Assembly: GCA_905221605.1 (NCBI GenBank) | Contig: CAJNDS010001957.1 | Location: 667,736 to 731,735, forward strand | From: Symbiodinium natans | Lineage: Eukaryota; Sar; Dinophyceae; Suessiales; Symbiodiniaceae | Direction of reading: 5' to 3' | Length of the DNA stretch: 64,000 nucleotides | Shown here: positions 8,976 through 20,560 of the stretch, piece after piece | Position numbering within the stretch: position 1 is the first letter of the stretch | How the letters are laid out: the number at the start of each line of letters is the position of its first letter | The notes under the pieces: generated by a model | What the model was told of the DNA's origin: nothing | Database searches by the model: none | What the model saw: only the letters and a program-made list of their open reading frames with translations | Position numbers and translations under genes: made by a program

Positions 8976-11074
8976 CGCGGGTGGGGGTTGGGGGTGGGGG
9001 TAGCAGGGGCCAGAAAAAGGACCAGCATTGGCAGCCACACAGCTCAAGGGATGAAGAATGGGACCAGCGGGTGCGTGGGTGGTGGGGGTAGGGGCGGAGA
9101 AGCCACTTGCTTGGGTGGACCATAACCAATGGGGAGTCATGGGGCCAGGAGCCATGAGGGGCATGGGCGGCGGGGCAGGGTGCGTGAGGGGTAAGGGGTA
9201 GGGAGCTGGGTGCATGAGGGGTAGGTCAAGGGGATGGAGAGTGGGAGCATGGGCCAGAGGGGAGTAGGCGGAGCTGGAAGGGCGGAGGGGAGCGGGCGGA
9301 GCGGGCGGAGGGCCTGGAGCATGTACTGCGGGCGGAGGGCCCGGGCATGCACTGGGGCCCTTAAAGTCAGCTGAGAAGCCACATCCATAGGCCGTGGACC
9401 ATGAGCCAATGGGGCCAGGAGCCATGGGTCCAGTGGGGGGCGGGGTGTGTGGCGGTGGGGGTGGGGGTTGGAAGTGTGGGTGCGTGGGGGTGGGGGGTTG
9501 GAAGTTGGGGGTGGCAGGGTGCGTGCGGGGTGGGGGTGGGGGTTGGGGGTGGGGGGTGGAGCAGGGGCCATTTTTCGGACCAGCGTCCATGGAGGTGCGT
9601 GGGGGCGGGGGGCGCGGGGTGCGTGGGTGGTGGGGGTAGAGCAAGCGGGGGATGGAGAGTGGGAGCATGGGCCAAGGGGGGAGTAGGCGGAGCTGGAAGG
9701 GTGGAGGGCGGAGCGGGCAGCGGGCGGAGGGGGCGGGCATGGGCCCTTTAAAGTCAGCTGAGAAGCCACATCCATGGGCCGTGGACCATGAGCCAATGGG
9801 GCCAGGAGCCATGGGTCCAGTGAAGGGCGGTGGGGGTGGGGGCGGTGGGGGTGGGGGCGGTGGGGGTGGGGGTGGGGGTTGGGGGTGGGCCATGACAAGC
9901 GTGGGTGGTGGGGCAGGGGTGGGGGGGGTTGGGGGTGAGGGGCCATTTTTCGGACCAGCATTGGCAGCCATGCAGGTCGAGGGATGAAGAATGGGACCAG
10001 GAGCCATGGGTCCATGAGAAGCATGGCGGGGTGCGTGGGGGGCTTGGGCAAGGGAGGGAGTATGCGGAGCGGGAAGGGTAGAGGTGGTGGGGGTAGGGGC
10101 GGAGAAGCCACCTGCTTGGGCCGTGGACCATAATGAATGGGGGGCCAGGAGCCATGGGTCCATGAGGGGCATGGGTGCGTGAGGGGTAAGGGGTAGGGAG
10201 CTGGGTCCATGAGGGGTAGGTCAAGGGGATGGAGAGTGGGAGCATGGGCCAGAGGGAAGTAGGCGGAGCTGGAAGGGCGGAGGGCGGAGCGGGCGGAGGG
10301 CTGCACTGGGGCCCTTTAAAGTCAGCTGAGAAGCCACATCCATGGGCCGTGGACCATGAGCCAATGCGGCCAGGAGCCATGGGTTCAGTGGGGGGCGGGG
10401 TGCGTGGGGGGTGGGGGTGGGGGTTGGAAGTGTGGGTGGGTGGGGGTGGGGGTTGGGGGTTGGGGGTGGCAGGGGGGTGGGGGTTGGGGGTTGGGGTGGA
10501 GCAGGGCCATATATAGGACCAGCGTTGGCAGCCATGCAGGTCGAGGTGAAGAATGGAACCAGGAGTGAATGAGGAGCCATGGGTCCAGTGGGGGGGCGGG
10601 GTGCGTGGGGGGTGGGGGTGGGGGTTGGAAGTGTGGAAAGGGTGGGGTGTGTGGGGGTGGGGGTTGGGGGTGGGGGTGGAGCCATGACGCCAGGAGCAAG
10701 GGGCCCATGACAAGCACGGGCGGCGGGGCAGGGTGCTTGCGGGTGGGGGTGGAGCAGCTCAAGGGATGAAGCACTTGAAGGTTCATGGTACTTATTAACC
10801 AATTATAAATGGGCTTATAACCCTACTTACAATTGGGATAACCCCTCCATGAACCTTCAAGCATGGGCGGCGGGGCAGGGTGCGTGAGGGGTAAGGGGCA
10901 GGGAGCTGGGTCCATGAGGGGTAGGTCAAGGGGATGGAGAGTGGGTGCATGGGCCAAAGGAGAGTGAGTAGGCGGAGCTGGAAGGGCGGAGGGCGGAGCG
11001 GGCGGAGCGGGCGGAGGGCCCGGGCATGCACTGGGGCCTTTAAAGTCAGCTGAGAAGCCACATCCATGGGCCGT
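8976..11074 (-). repeat. G-rich tandem block, right arm of the inverted repeat
   Basis: Carries the same phrases as 6958-8937 but on the opposite strand, for example the complement of the CTGACTTTAAAGGGCCCC phrase at about 9355, 9740, 10310 and 11035, and of CTTGACCTACCCCTCATGG at about 9220, 10210 and 10915. Runs of GGGGGTGGGGGTTGGGGG make it a strong G-quadruplex candidate. It ends at the assembly gap, so its true length is unknown. Confidence 0.8.
10774..10861. repeat. 88-base AT-rich insert with 15-base inverted ends
   Basis: CTTGAAGGTTCATGG at 10774-10788 is perfectly complementary to CCATGAACCTTCAAG at 10847-10861, with an AT-rich interior unlike the surrounding G-rich satellite. AAGCA occurs at both edges (10769-10773 and 10859-10863), which could be a target duplication. 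However, the two flanks come from different parts of the satellite unit, so a simple insertion is not proven. It may be a miniature inverted-repeat element or a hairpin at a rearrangement point. Confidence 0.45.
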
Positions 11075-11174
11075 NNNNNNNNNNNNNNNNNNNNNNNNNN
11101 NNNNNNNNNNNNNNNNNNNNNNNNNNNNNNNNNNNNNNNNNNNNNNNNNNNNNNNNNNNNNNNNNNNNNNNNNN
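11075..11174. other. Assembly gap (100 N)
   Basis: Exactly 100 N, the usual placeholder for a gap of unknown size. It separates the G-rich satellite from telomere-like and simple repeats, so adjacency across it should not be assumed. Confidence 0.98.
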
Positions 11175-11225
11175 CCTAAACCCTAAAAAACCCTAAACCC
11201 TAAATAAACCCTAAAAACCCTAAAC
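11175..11225 (+). repeat. Degenerate CCCTAAA telomere-like repeats
   Basis: CCCTAAA units interrupted by extra A bases, the first thing after the gap. TTTAGGG-type telomere repeats are reported from dinoflagellates and plants. Here the tract is short and imperfect, so it is either an interstitial telomeric remnant or the inner edge of a telomere misjoined at the gap. Confidence 0.6.
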
Positions 11226-11227
11226 CG

Positions 11228-11282
<55 letters not shown>

Positions 11283-12210
11283 CCACGACGCAGCACGCCA
11301 CACAACAACACGCAGCAACACCACACAACAACCAACACGCAGCAACACCACACAACAAAACGCACCAGCAACACGACGCAACAAAGCGCAACAACACCAC
11401 GCAACACGACGCAACAACGCGACGCAACAACGCGATGCAGCGACACGATGATGCAACAACACGCAACAACACGACGCAACAACACGCGGCAACACCACAC
11501 AGCCTGACGCAACAACCCGCAGCAACACCACACAACAACACACAGCAACGACGCAACAACACGCAGCAACAACCCGCAACAACACCACACAGCACACACA
11601 ACAACACGCAGCACAACAACACGACGCAACACAGCAACACGACGTAACAGACAACAACACTACAACAGCCAACAACAACCAACCAACACGCAGCAACACC
11701 GCACAACAACCAACACGCAGCAACACCACACAACTCAACAAAACGCAGCAACAACACGCAACAACACCACGCAACACGACGCAACAACGCGACGCAACAA
11801 CACCATGCAACACGCAACAACACGAGGCAACAACACGCAGCAGCACGACGCAACAACACGCGGCAACACCACACAACAACACACAGCAACACAACACGCA
11901 ACAACACCACACAGCACACACAACAAAACGCAGCACAACAACACGACGCAACGCAGCAGCGCAACGTAACAAACGTAAGAACACGACGCGACACGAAACA
12001 ACACGACGCAACCAACGCCACACAATAACACGACGCAACAAGAACACCCAGCAACACGACGCACCAACACGCAACAACACCCCACAACAACAAGCAGCAT
12101 CACGACGCAACACTATGCAACAACACGCAGCAACACCACACAACAACGCCACGACGCAACACCACACACAACACGACGCAACACCACACAGAAACGCGAC
12201 CAACAGCAAC
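11226..12210 (+). repeat. (CAA)n and CAACACGACGCAACA-type simple repeats
   Basis: A pure (AAC)n tract to about 11281 is followed by nearly 1 kb of imperfect tandem phrases drawn from ACAACACGCAGCAACACC, CACACAACAACAC and ACGACGCAACA. No stops arise on the minus strand, so long Cys/Val-rich frames appear open there; these are by-products of the repeat and not genes. Confidence 0.85.
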
Positions 12211-15200
12211 AACAACCACCTTATTATACCTCCGGGCCCAGTGGTGATTATCAAGGCAATTCTTGTAGGCCAGATACTTGCGAAGGGCGAACCAAGCTCA
12301 CTCACCGTGAAGTCTCGCACAACCTCGCTGGTTCTGGGTCGTGTGTCCGGCCCGTTCGGGCGCTCTCGATCCTGGACGGGCCGTGGAAGTCATCCCAGAG
12401 GGCTCACCCAAGAAGGCTTGCCATGGGCTCCTTCCCCAAAGGGCGCTGCCAAGAAGGAGGTCCACACTAACCGTCCCCAGGTCGCTGGAAGGCACTCCAA
12501 CACGGTCAACCGCGAGGCCCGGCCCCACCCATCTTCCAGGAACCCGGTATTGCCGGAGCACACAGGGCCAGCTGAATAGCTGCCTTTCGTGCCAGGTTCC
12601 CAGATGACAGATGGTTAACGACAAGTAACTTGGCTCACCACCTTCCGGCAATCATCCAGAAAACCCTTTATAATAACCACGTTTGCCCACGCACTCTCAC
12701 ACCTGACACCCACGCCGCGCTCTCGAACACCACGCTCTCACACCTCGCATACCGACGTCCACTGCCGCAGTAACAGTCTGTACCACCCCGATTGCATCTG
12801 TGCCCTGACCTTCAGGGCCGTGCGAGTGGTTGTGGGAAATGCACACAAATACATGGTCACCGGCGGCCAACGCATGCCAACTGTGGCATCTGAGTACATG
12901 AATGACATACTCGCACGAACTCTGATGGTTTGCGGAGACGTGAGTCAGAACTGTTCCGAACCGTGGGAATGCTTTGAAGTTCTCTGCTCAACCTCAGTCG
13001 CCCAAAACTGACAGCGTGTGCTAGAAACATTGCGTGTGCAAGGTGCAAGCTGTTTCCTGGACACCGGAGTCACTGCTTAACCGGGCGGTCACCCCGACAC
13101 CAGAAATGTGGAGCTGTCCAGCATATGTGGAGCTGTGACCGGAACGATTGCAGGGCTTTTAACTGCTCTCACGCAAGTGGCAAGTCTTGACTTTGCAGTT
13201 GCTTTGTTTTGTTTGCAGCTGCTTTGCAGCTACTACGGGCTCAACAGCACATCTGTGGCAAGCCTCACCCTGAAGCTGCAAGAAGACCGTATGCCTTGCT
13301 GCCATACTCTGTTTTTTCGAAAACAATTACTTACCTACATAGTTTCCCAGAAGCAAGTGAATAGCGATGATTTATGTGATGTGCTATCATGATTTGGGCA
13401 AAGGGCGTGTCTTAGTTTTCCTGGCCGGTAAACAACGACATCGTTGGGAGGTGGGCTCACAGGCCATCGCCCCAATCATCATGATACCTGACAGGCGACG
13501 GATGTGGTTTGGTCTGCGGGGCATGCGCAGGCTGCTGACTGATGCAGAGGGTGCAGTATCTGTAAGTCCGTGAGAAATACATCGGCATCCACGACACAAC
13601 AAAAACAACTTGGAACCTGCTAAAGATGCTAGCAGTTGCTAACAGTCAGCCTTAGCTCCTTTGCGAAGCGGCTGTCAGCAAGGGCATAGAATTCTCTCCT
13701 CGGTTGATTTGCGCCAACTGCAAGTACATTCCGCCCGAAGTTCGTCCGGCCTTTTGTCCACTTCACCGGCAGGTCCGAGCTCAGCCAGTTCAACCTGTCA
13801 GGACCATAAAAAGAGCACCGATGCGACAGAGCCTGCCGCAAGCACAAGCCTGGACGTAGGCCGCTATTGCTGCCATGTTTGCAGCTAGCCACCACAAAGA
13901 CTGTGCCCCAGGCAGACTAGAGCCACCTGAGCCATGCCAAGGGCGCACGTAACCTCGTTAGAAGAGTCTGCAACTCACCAGGTTGGCTAAGTAACGTATC
14001 CCACCGTAGCACCATTGACCCCTGGCTGCTCTGATCTGAACAACAAGAAGTGCAGTACCACGATCCTGAAGCTCGGACACTCTTCTGCCTGACCAGGTCG
14101 GAACCTCAGCGACAAGGGCTGCAGGTCTGGGCCTGGGCTCATGGGCTAGGCCAGGCTGCTAGCTGTTGTTGTAGATCCTGGAGCACTGCATAGACCTCCT
14201 CGGGCGACCTGTACAGGCTATCTCATGCCCTCGTGAAGCACGCAGCCGGACATGTGGCCGGTACGAGATGTGCTAAGCATGTGCAACTGCAGATCTCGCG
14301 AACTAGACGCCTGATCGTAGGGTCCTTCCATCAAAGTAATTTGGTGGCCTAGCCTAGCTTAATCAGTCACAGCATGCGAGAGTTTGGATTGATGCTTGTG
14401 CGCCGCATCTGGTCAAACGTGGCGCACACAGCTGGGCAACTACTCTTCTAACAGTCCTCTGTCATCAGACCTGGCAGGGCGCAGATGCACGATCGAAGTA
14501 CGAAAGCCAACGCGATCAAGCATGTGCCTGCAGCAACTTGACTGCGAGTTTCCTGTCGCCAGGCTGACTGACTACTTGCCTGCACTCTGAATGTCAACAA
14601 TCTCAAGCGGCCCCGATTCCCAGCAGCGCATCTGATGTCAATGCCAATTAATCAGCGCGAGAAGCACTGTGAAGTCTGGACGCAAACGTTGATCTACCAT
14701 GGCGACAATATGGTTACCTGGGCTTTCTACAGTTCTATTTGGATGTGCTGAAGATTTCAGTTTGTGCTTCGTGTCTGCTGCGCATTGCTGCGCACTCATC
14801 ATGTCACGTGACGGGTGGCAAGAAGACTGGCACCTCCACCAAGCTTGTCCAGGCTTCGATGTGCTGAATCTCGTTCAATGCGCTGCTGGCCATCCTACCA
14901 AAGGCAAAACACTGCTGGAGACCAGTTAGCGCTGAGTTAGGGGGAGCATGCGCAGATGCGCGAAGTGCAGAATGCTTGAGTCGCTAACTTTGCAATGATG
15001 TCTTGGATCCGTCGAAGTCGGCACTGCACCTGGACTTCTATCATGGCATTCGGCTTCAGGAAAGATGTCTTGTTTTTTTTTGGGCGACCCTGTAGCTTGA
15101 GGAAAGTTGTGGAAAGCAATGCCACAACCACCGCGCCGAGGGCTTGGCTGCACTCATTTGTCGTGCAGAAGTCGTGATGCTTGCAGCCTGAGTGCATCTG

Positions 15201-15370
15201 ACAAACAGGCGTACCTTCGCCAAAACGTGGTCAGTTTTACAGGGCAGCACGTGGAACTATAGCTTTGCCATTGTCAATACAATCATTGGGGTTGCCAATG
15301 GGTGCTGTAGCTCTGGGCCATGTAAGAAGGCCAACGAGAAAACCGAGAATTGAGTCTAACTACGCAACGA
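12211..15370. other. Non-coding or unrecognised stretch
   Basis: Mixed-composition sequence without tandem repetition. Several 60-150 codon open stretches exist (for example about 12219-12579 on plus and 13629-13895 on minus), but I recognise no family, no consistent exon series and no RNA gene. Small exons of split genes could easily be missed. Confidence 0.4.
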
Positions 15371-15380
15371 ACTTTTTGAG

Positions 15381-15990
15381 CTTTGACCGAACTTGTCTTG
15401 CTGCTGTCCAAGATCCAAGCGGAATTTCGTATGGAAGCACTCAAAGCTAACAAACTCGGAATGCACGACATTGCCGAGGCAGGCAAGGAAATGAAAGTAT
15501 GACAGAGCCCAAGAATTAGGAACGGAATGCCAGCTGCCCTTCAGCATCTCCACTACATGGCACAATTTGGGGGTTCTTGAGTTGTGAGATTTGAAGAAAC
15601 TAATGAGGAGGTGGTTAATTGCTACAGTGCTTGTGCGCGTCCGACGCCGGCAGTGCCGGCTGGCGTCACATGAACGCACAGTTTAGCGACTCGACTTCGG
15701 CACGTGCTGCTGTTCAGAAGCTGAAGAAGTCCAAATTTTCAGAGAAAGCTGAAAGTTGAGGAAAAGGTGGCAGTATATCTTCAGCGCTCACTTTCACGCC
15801 ACATCATCCTACGTCCATTCCAGTCATGTCGTTAGACTCAGAATCGGGCCGCGCGCAGTACAGAAAGTTTCTGGCGAAGATCGCTAACCTCCTGCAGCGC
15901 AACGTGCGATTCCCGAGCTTCCGCGCAGCAACCAACATGCAAGGCCCGCCTGCATCCGCTCCCCGCGCTGCCGCTGCAACTCTGCTACCT
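15381..15990 (+). CDS. Candidate plus-strand split gene (fragments)
   Basis: Four short plus-strand segments read as soluble, helix-prone protein: about 15381-15496 (contains IQAEFRMEALKANKLGMHDI and EAGKEMK, followed by GTATGA), 15520-15572 (MPAALQHLHYMAQFG), 15681-15754 (SDSTSARAAVQKLKKSKFSE) and 15824-15990 (MSLDSESGRAQYRKFLAKIA, after a pyrimidine-rich TTCCAG). Each has amino-acid composition far better than its shadow frames. I could not join them: the space between the first two is only about 23 bases, too short for a normal intron. They may therefore belong to different isoforms, or one of them may be false. No family recognised. Confidence 0.3.
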
Positions 15991-16415
15991 GGACGGGTTC
16001 GAAGTTTCGGGCGACAGTGGGCTTCCTACACAATTTCGATTATTGAGTTACTTTTTCCTCAAAGTTCCCATGGTGGACAGATTGTCTCTGGTAGACACAC
16101 CCTTAGGCTCAGGCCGACCGGAGCATAGAGTCAATTCGAGCTTGGGATCGCCGGGTTTCCTGCACGTGCAGTTAGCAGGTTGCACACACTGGGCCCCAAT
16201 ACTGACAAACGAACCGTTTTTAAGAACTAGTGGTTTTTGATGTCACGAACAGAAGGGGGGCATGCGTGTGGAAGCAAGACAAACTTGCTTTTGGCACGTG
16301 CGCGTTTAAGTGTTTTAGCTTGACATTGACAGTACACTTGCACTGCTCTCAGAAGACCTTCCCACAGCTCGCACATGTCCACAGTTCGGTAGTGTGGATC
16401 CCCCCCTCGCAAACT

Positions 16416-16680
16416 CGTCCCTTTAAAAACCATGTGGATTCCTTGTAAGTTCATGTAAGCTCATCCTCTAAAAACCCACATGGATCCTTTTTGAATTCAT
16501 ATAATCATATACATTAATAATGTTTACCATCATATGGATCCCGTTTTAATTCAGATAAACGCATTACTTTGAAATCATATGGATCCCTTCCATATTCAAA
16601 TAAACTCATCCCGTTTAACATCATATGGATCCTTCTTTAAATTCTATAAACTCCTCCCTTCAATCATATAAAGCCAGACC
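16416..16680 (+). repeat. About 57-base AT-rich tandem repeat with CATATGGATCC
   Basis: Four to five copies of a phrase containing CA(T/C)ATGGATCC followed by an AATTCAxATAAxCxCAT-like phrase, at about 16433, 16479, 16532, 16577 and 16622. Non-coding. It is bounded on the right by a poly(C) tract. Confidence 0.7.
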
Positions 16681-16707
16681 CCCCGCCACCCCCAAAATTG
16701 GCCCCCT

Positions 16708-16731
16708 CCCCCCCCCCCCCCCCCCCCCCCC
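16708..16731 (+). repeat. Poly(C) tract, 24 C
   Basis: A mononucleotide run directly followed by GTGGG and the AAATAGGGTTTATTTGGAA motif. A G- or C-rich tract sits in the same place next to the two other copies of that motif (22970 and 59860). Confidence 0.9.
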
Positions 16732-16740
16732 GTGGGTGGC

Positions 16741-16766
16741 TTAAATAGGGTTTATTTGGAAGCTGG
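16741..16766 (+). repeat. AAATAGGGTTTATTTGGAA motif, copy 1
   Basis: Related copies lie at 22966-22992 and 59860-59878 with an inverted partner at 59944-59962. Each is preceded by a C- or G-rich run. Likely the conserved end of an unidentified repeat family. Confidence 0.6.
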
Positions 16767-16879
16767 CACTCGGGTTTTGTCATTGCCAAACCCATTCCAA
16801 CGAGGGTCCGAGGCTGTCACGTGGGAGCTGGGAGTCTATGTCTTTTCGGGGTTCTTACTTAGATAGGAAGAAAACTTGA

Positions 16880-17580
16880 ACCCAATCAATATCTTAGGGA
16901 CCAGGGCTTACGATTTGGCTCTTTGGAAGAAAACTACTTGAACCCACAATCTTCGCCACCCGCACTGCGTGCACATCCAGCGCCCGCATCCGCAGGGTCA
17001 AGTCGAGGTTACCGGAGGAAAGACGCGCAATCATTGGCGCGTGGTGGACTGAGCAGTCCCCTTCCGTAGAAGGTCTGTGTCATTATCTTCCCCTGCCCTG
17101 CCAATGGATCAAACACACAACCACTGACACACATACATCTGTCAGCACAGTCTCCATGTGGGCCGGGCAGGGGTGTCTCTCGCAGTAGCTATCTACAGTA
17201 ACGGTTCAATCCGGGACCCAAGAGAACACTCAAACCACCCCACATGGATCCAAACGATGTAACACACCTTACCCTGAAATGCTGTGTTCAAATATGGCCT
17301 GGAGCTGGCCCTAGGAGCAGGGATTGCGATTTGGCTCTTTGGAGGAAAACTTGAACCCAAAATCTTAGGGACCAGGGCTTGCGATTTGGCCCTTTGGAAG
17401 AAAACTTTTGAACCCAAAAATCCACCCACCAGGGCTTGCGATTTGTCTCTTTGGAAGAAAACTTGGACCCAAAATCTTAGGGATCAAGGCTTGCGATTTG
17501 ACTCTTTGGAGGAAAACTTGAATCCAAGATCTTGGGGACCAGGGCCTGCGATTTCTCTCTTTGGAGGAAAACTTAACGTT
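16880..17580 (-). repeat. 57-base satellite outliers (minus relative to the 62.6-64 kb array)
   Basis: A copy at about 16880-16945 and four to five copies at 17320-17580 contain CCAGGGCTTGCGATTTG, CTCTTTGGAAGAAAACTTGA and ACCCAAAATCTTAGGG, the reverse complement of the unit that fills 62631-64000. Diverged versions continue at 18650-18800. Between 16945 and 17320 I see no gene. Confidence 0.8.
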
Positions 17581-17626
17581 CCCATGAGTGCACGCTGCTG
17601 TCACGTAAGTCGTGCTATGGTGGCCT

Positions 17627-18288
17627 CTTCTTACCTTGTTCTTGCCCCTCCCTCTTCTCCCCCCCCTGACCCTGTCTCTCCTTCTTTCTATCTCCTCATT
17701 TTTCCTTTAAAGTGGTACGAGAAGGCGGAATGACATGAAGGCAGCGTACCCCCCTGGAGGCACACAAAAAAAACGAGCATCAGCTTCCACCCCTTCCAGT
17801 TCTACGAGACATACCACTCAGAAAAGAAAGAAAAAATAGAGCGAGAGAGAGAGAGAGAGAGTGCAGCGTGGGGTTGGGCGTGGGGAAAACCCTTGCCCTC
17901 AAGCACGCTGAAAAAGAAAAAAAAGAGAGCGCGAGAGGGGGGTGGAGAAGAGAGACGAGTGAGGAGCGAGAAGGTGTAAACTCCCTTCTCTCCTATGTTC
18001 TTGTCTAAACACAGAACGAGATAAAGGGAAAACCAAGAGGAGCTCTCTCTCCCACGGTCTACGCTTCTCTCCATGCCCTGCGTTATCTCATTCCCTCTCT
18101 CCTTCTGCAAATCTCTTGGAAGCTGATGCTCGTTTTTTTTGTGCGGGCAGGTGCCTCCAGGGCAGGACGCTGCCTTCATCTCATTCCGCCTTCCCGTACC
18201 ACTTTAAAAGAAAAATGAGGAGATACAGAGAAAAAGAGACAGGGTCAGGGGGGAGAGAAGAGGGAGGGGCAAGAACAAGGTAGGAAGA
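17627..18288. mobile_element. Foldback (long inverted repeat) element
   Basis: The left arm 17627-17789 is the near-perfect reverse complement of the right arm 18117-18288. Both carry TTTAAAGTGGTACG, the AAGGCGGAATGA phrase, CTGGAGGCA and CGAGCATCAGCTTCCA. The loop (about 17790-18116) has a (GA)n tract at about 17838 and purine-rich DNA and codes for nothing recognisable. The structure fits a non-autonomous foldback or MITE-like element. Part of the arm end (AAGAACAAGGTAGGAAG) recurs at about 18577, so a related fragment lies next to it. Confidence 0.75.
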
Positions 18289-18289
18289 A

Positions 18290-19040
18290 CATGTAAATTC
18301 ATCTTCTCTCTTCTCTTTTCCTCTTTCTTTTCCACAAGAAAGAAAACGAATATGGACTTGAGAAAGGGGAAGCTAAGAGTCAAGAGACCCTTTCTCTCCC
18401 ACGGTCTATGCTTCTCTCTCTATGCCTCGCCTTGTCTCACTCCCTCTCTGCTTCAGCAAATCTCTTTGTAGCTCACCCTCCTCCTCGTCTTCCAATTCTA
18501 CAAGGCATGCCGCCCATGAAAGAAAAAAGAACAACAGAGAGAGAGAGAGAGAGAGAACGAGCGAGCGAACCGGAAGAAAAGAACAAGGTAGGAAGACATG
18601 TAAACGCCTCTTTAACAAGAAAAACTGATTGGGAGCATAAGCTTGTCCAATCTTTTTGGAGGGCTGTGTCTGTTGGGAGCACATCTTGCAAAAATCTTAG
18701 GCGAACGGTGCTTGCGATGTGTGTTTTGGGAGCATCCCCTTTTCCAAAATCTTGGGGACGGGGCTTGCGATTTGTCTTTTGTGAGCACAGAAAATCTTAG
18801 GTCTTCGGCCTGCTTTCTTTCAAGGTTCCAAAAAATGGAGGTCTCCGGTGTGGATGTCCTTGAAAAGTAGGTCTTGATACAGAAAAAGAAACACAGGACA
18901 CCCTAATTTTGGATACTGAGAAAAAGGAGACTATGTGAACTTCAATGTGAACGCACACACACACACACCCACACGCAACCCCACACGCACACGCACACGC
19001 ACCAGTCCCCAGAGAGAGGCGCCGTGCTTGCAACTAACTC
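18290..19040. repeat. CT/GA-rich DNA, satellite relics and (CA)n
   Basis: Contains a foldback-related fragment and a (GA)n tract at about 18535-18560, diverged copies of the 57-base satellite at 18650-18800, and a (CA)n tract at 18950-18985. No gene is supported. Confidence 0.6.
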
Positions 19041-20105
19041 GTAATTGTCGCTGCAGCACTTGCCCAGGCCAAGAGCGCCGCTAACACGGGGCCTCCTTAG
19101 TATAGTTATAGTAGCTACAGCAAACTTGCTTGGCATGTATCAGGTTAAGTGGTTTTACAAGTCCACTGTTAAGCACGATACCTTCTTGGCTTCTTTCCCA
19201 AAAACTGGAAAAAACAAAAACGAGTCTTAAGTTTGGCCTTCCTGAACAGTTCTTTGTGTTACACTCTCAGCCTGTGCAAGCACGCAGCACCTTGCCCACT
19301 CCACCCCATCAAAGCCCCCTGCAACTCGGTAATGCACATGTCGACCTACGGTGGCTGTGGCTGCCTCCTCGCACACATCGACTTCATCTGAAAGGCATGC
19401 CGCTGCCTCAGCGCGCATGTCGTAGATAATAGTTCTCGTGGTTAGGATGGGGCTGACATTGCCTGATTCCAGCTGTACCCTGCAGTGTTCCCCACGGTGC
19501 GTTCAATGGCCAAAACATAACTGACCATCGGAGCAGCACGGGTGCAACAAATCTATGCACTGTCCTAAGAGACACAAACAGGGCGCTTGTCCGTCGAAAT
19601 CGACCTAGACGCTCATCAAATGAAAAGACCCCCAAAGCTGGTTCGGAGTGCTGAAAGAATTCCCTGTCCAACAGACTCAACGACCGATGGGCAAATTCTA
19701 TGAACCAACTAAACCAGAGCATTCCGTCCCGTCCAGAATGTTCTGGACAAGGTTACCAGTGCCAGAGTTTAAGATAAGTCTTGGGTCTTCTCAAGGCTTA
19801 CCAAATGGGGTGGGCGCCCTCCGCCCTGGAACAAAGTGAATCAGTCTTCACGCAAGCGAGTGCGAAATGAGCGAGTGAGAGCCGCGAGTGAATGAGAGAA
19901 TGATGTGCGCAAAAGCCAGCAACCGAAAACCCATTTGGGGCGCGGGCAGCGGGTGGGGGCTCTTGGAAGGTCCCTGTGGTGACAAAAGGGCAAAAATGAA
20001 AGGTTTCGTCGTATTCAAGCTATCCCCGTGTCCGGACATCGAGGTGAGGGGTGGGGGGCGGCAGAAGCATCCATTGAAGGAGCTTTGAAGCTTCCTTAAA
20101 GCTTC
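19041..20105. other. Unassigned stretch
   Basis: No tandem repeat and no recognisable protein. A minus-strand frame at about 19408-19722 is open for about 100 codons but has no family resemblance. It may hold exons or UTR of the minus-strand gene to the right. Confidence 0.35.
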
Positions 20106-20560
20106 CTAGGCCCAAGCAATCCTTCCTAAAATGTCAGGATGTCCGTCGCCGCCTGTATCGGCTTGCAGAACCGCAACGTTCGAACTTCCAAAGTTGTGAG
20201 AGGCTTGGGCACCAGCGGCTGGAGGAGGCAAGTTCTCCTTCGGAGCTTTGAGCTGCTTGCGCTTGCACAAAAAAAATTTCCATGCAAGTGCTGGATCGGC
20301 CTTGACCTCGTGCAAGTGGGAACCTCTCAAAGCTACTGAAAGACTTCTGGTAGCTCATGGGCATAGACAGACTTGCACAGCTTCAAGGTGCAGGGCCTGC
20401 CTCGCGCGGGTATTGTGTCTGGACGTGCCTGATCTTGCGGTGCGCCCTCGAGCTGGGAGCGCACGTCCTGTTGCAACATAAGTGTAACTTATGTGTGCAA
20501 GAAAATTTGACAGCATCGTGCTTGCCATGCTTGCCTTGGAATGCTGCTCCCAGTACTCCA
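20106..20560 (-). CDS. 3' part of a split gene, unknown product
   Basis: Two minus-strand exons join cleanly. Exon 20467-20369 (33 codons, starts DVRSQLEGAPQDQARPD) follows TTGCAACAG|G and ends at a GT donor in phase 0. Exon 20261-20106 follows a poly-pyrimidine tract and GCAAG, begins in phase 0 with RKQLKAPKENLPPPAAGAQA and ends ILGRIAWA-stop. A further upstream exon (contains LLEYWEQHSKASMASTML, about 20560-20485) is plausible but its borders are not fixed. The peptide is hydrophilic and Pro/Gly-rich, with no membrane segment. No family recognised; the phase agreement and composition are the evidence. Confidence 0.45.

Noticed and set aside
11183-12320. Long Cys/Val/Leu-rich minus-strand frames opposite the CAACA repeats
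   Set aside because: Composition is dictated by the GTTGTTGTGT repeat; several frames are open together.
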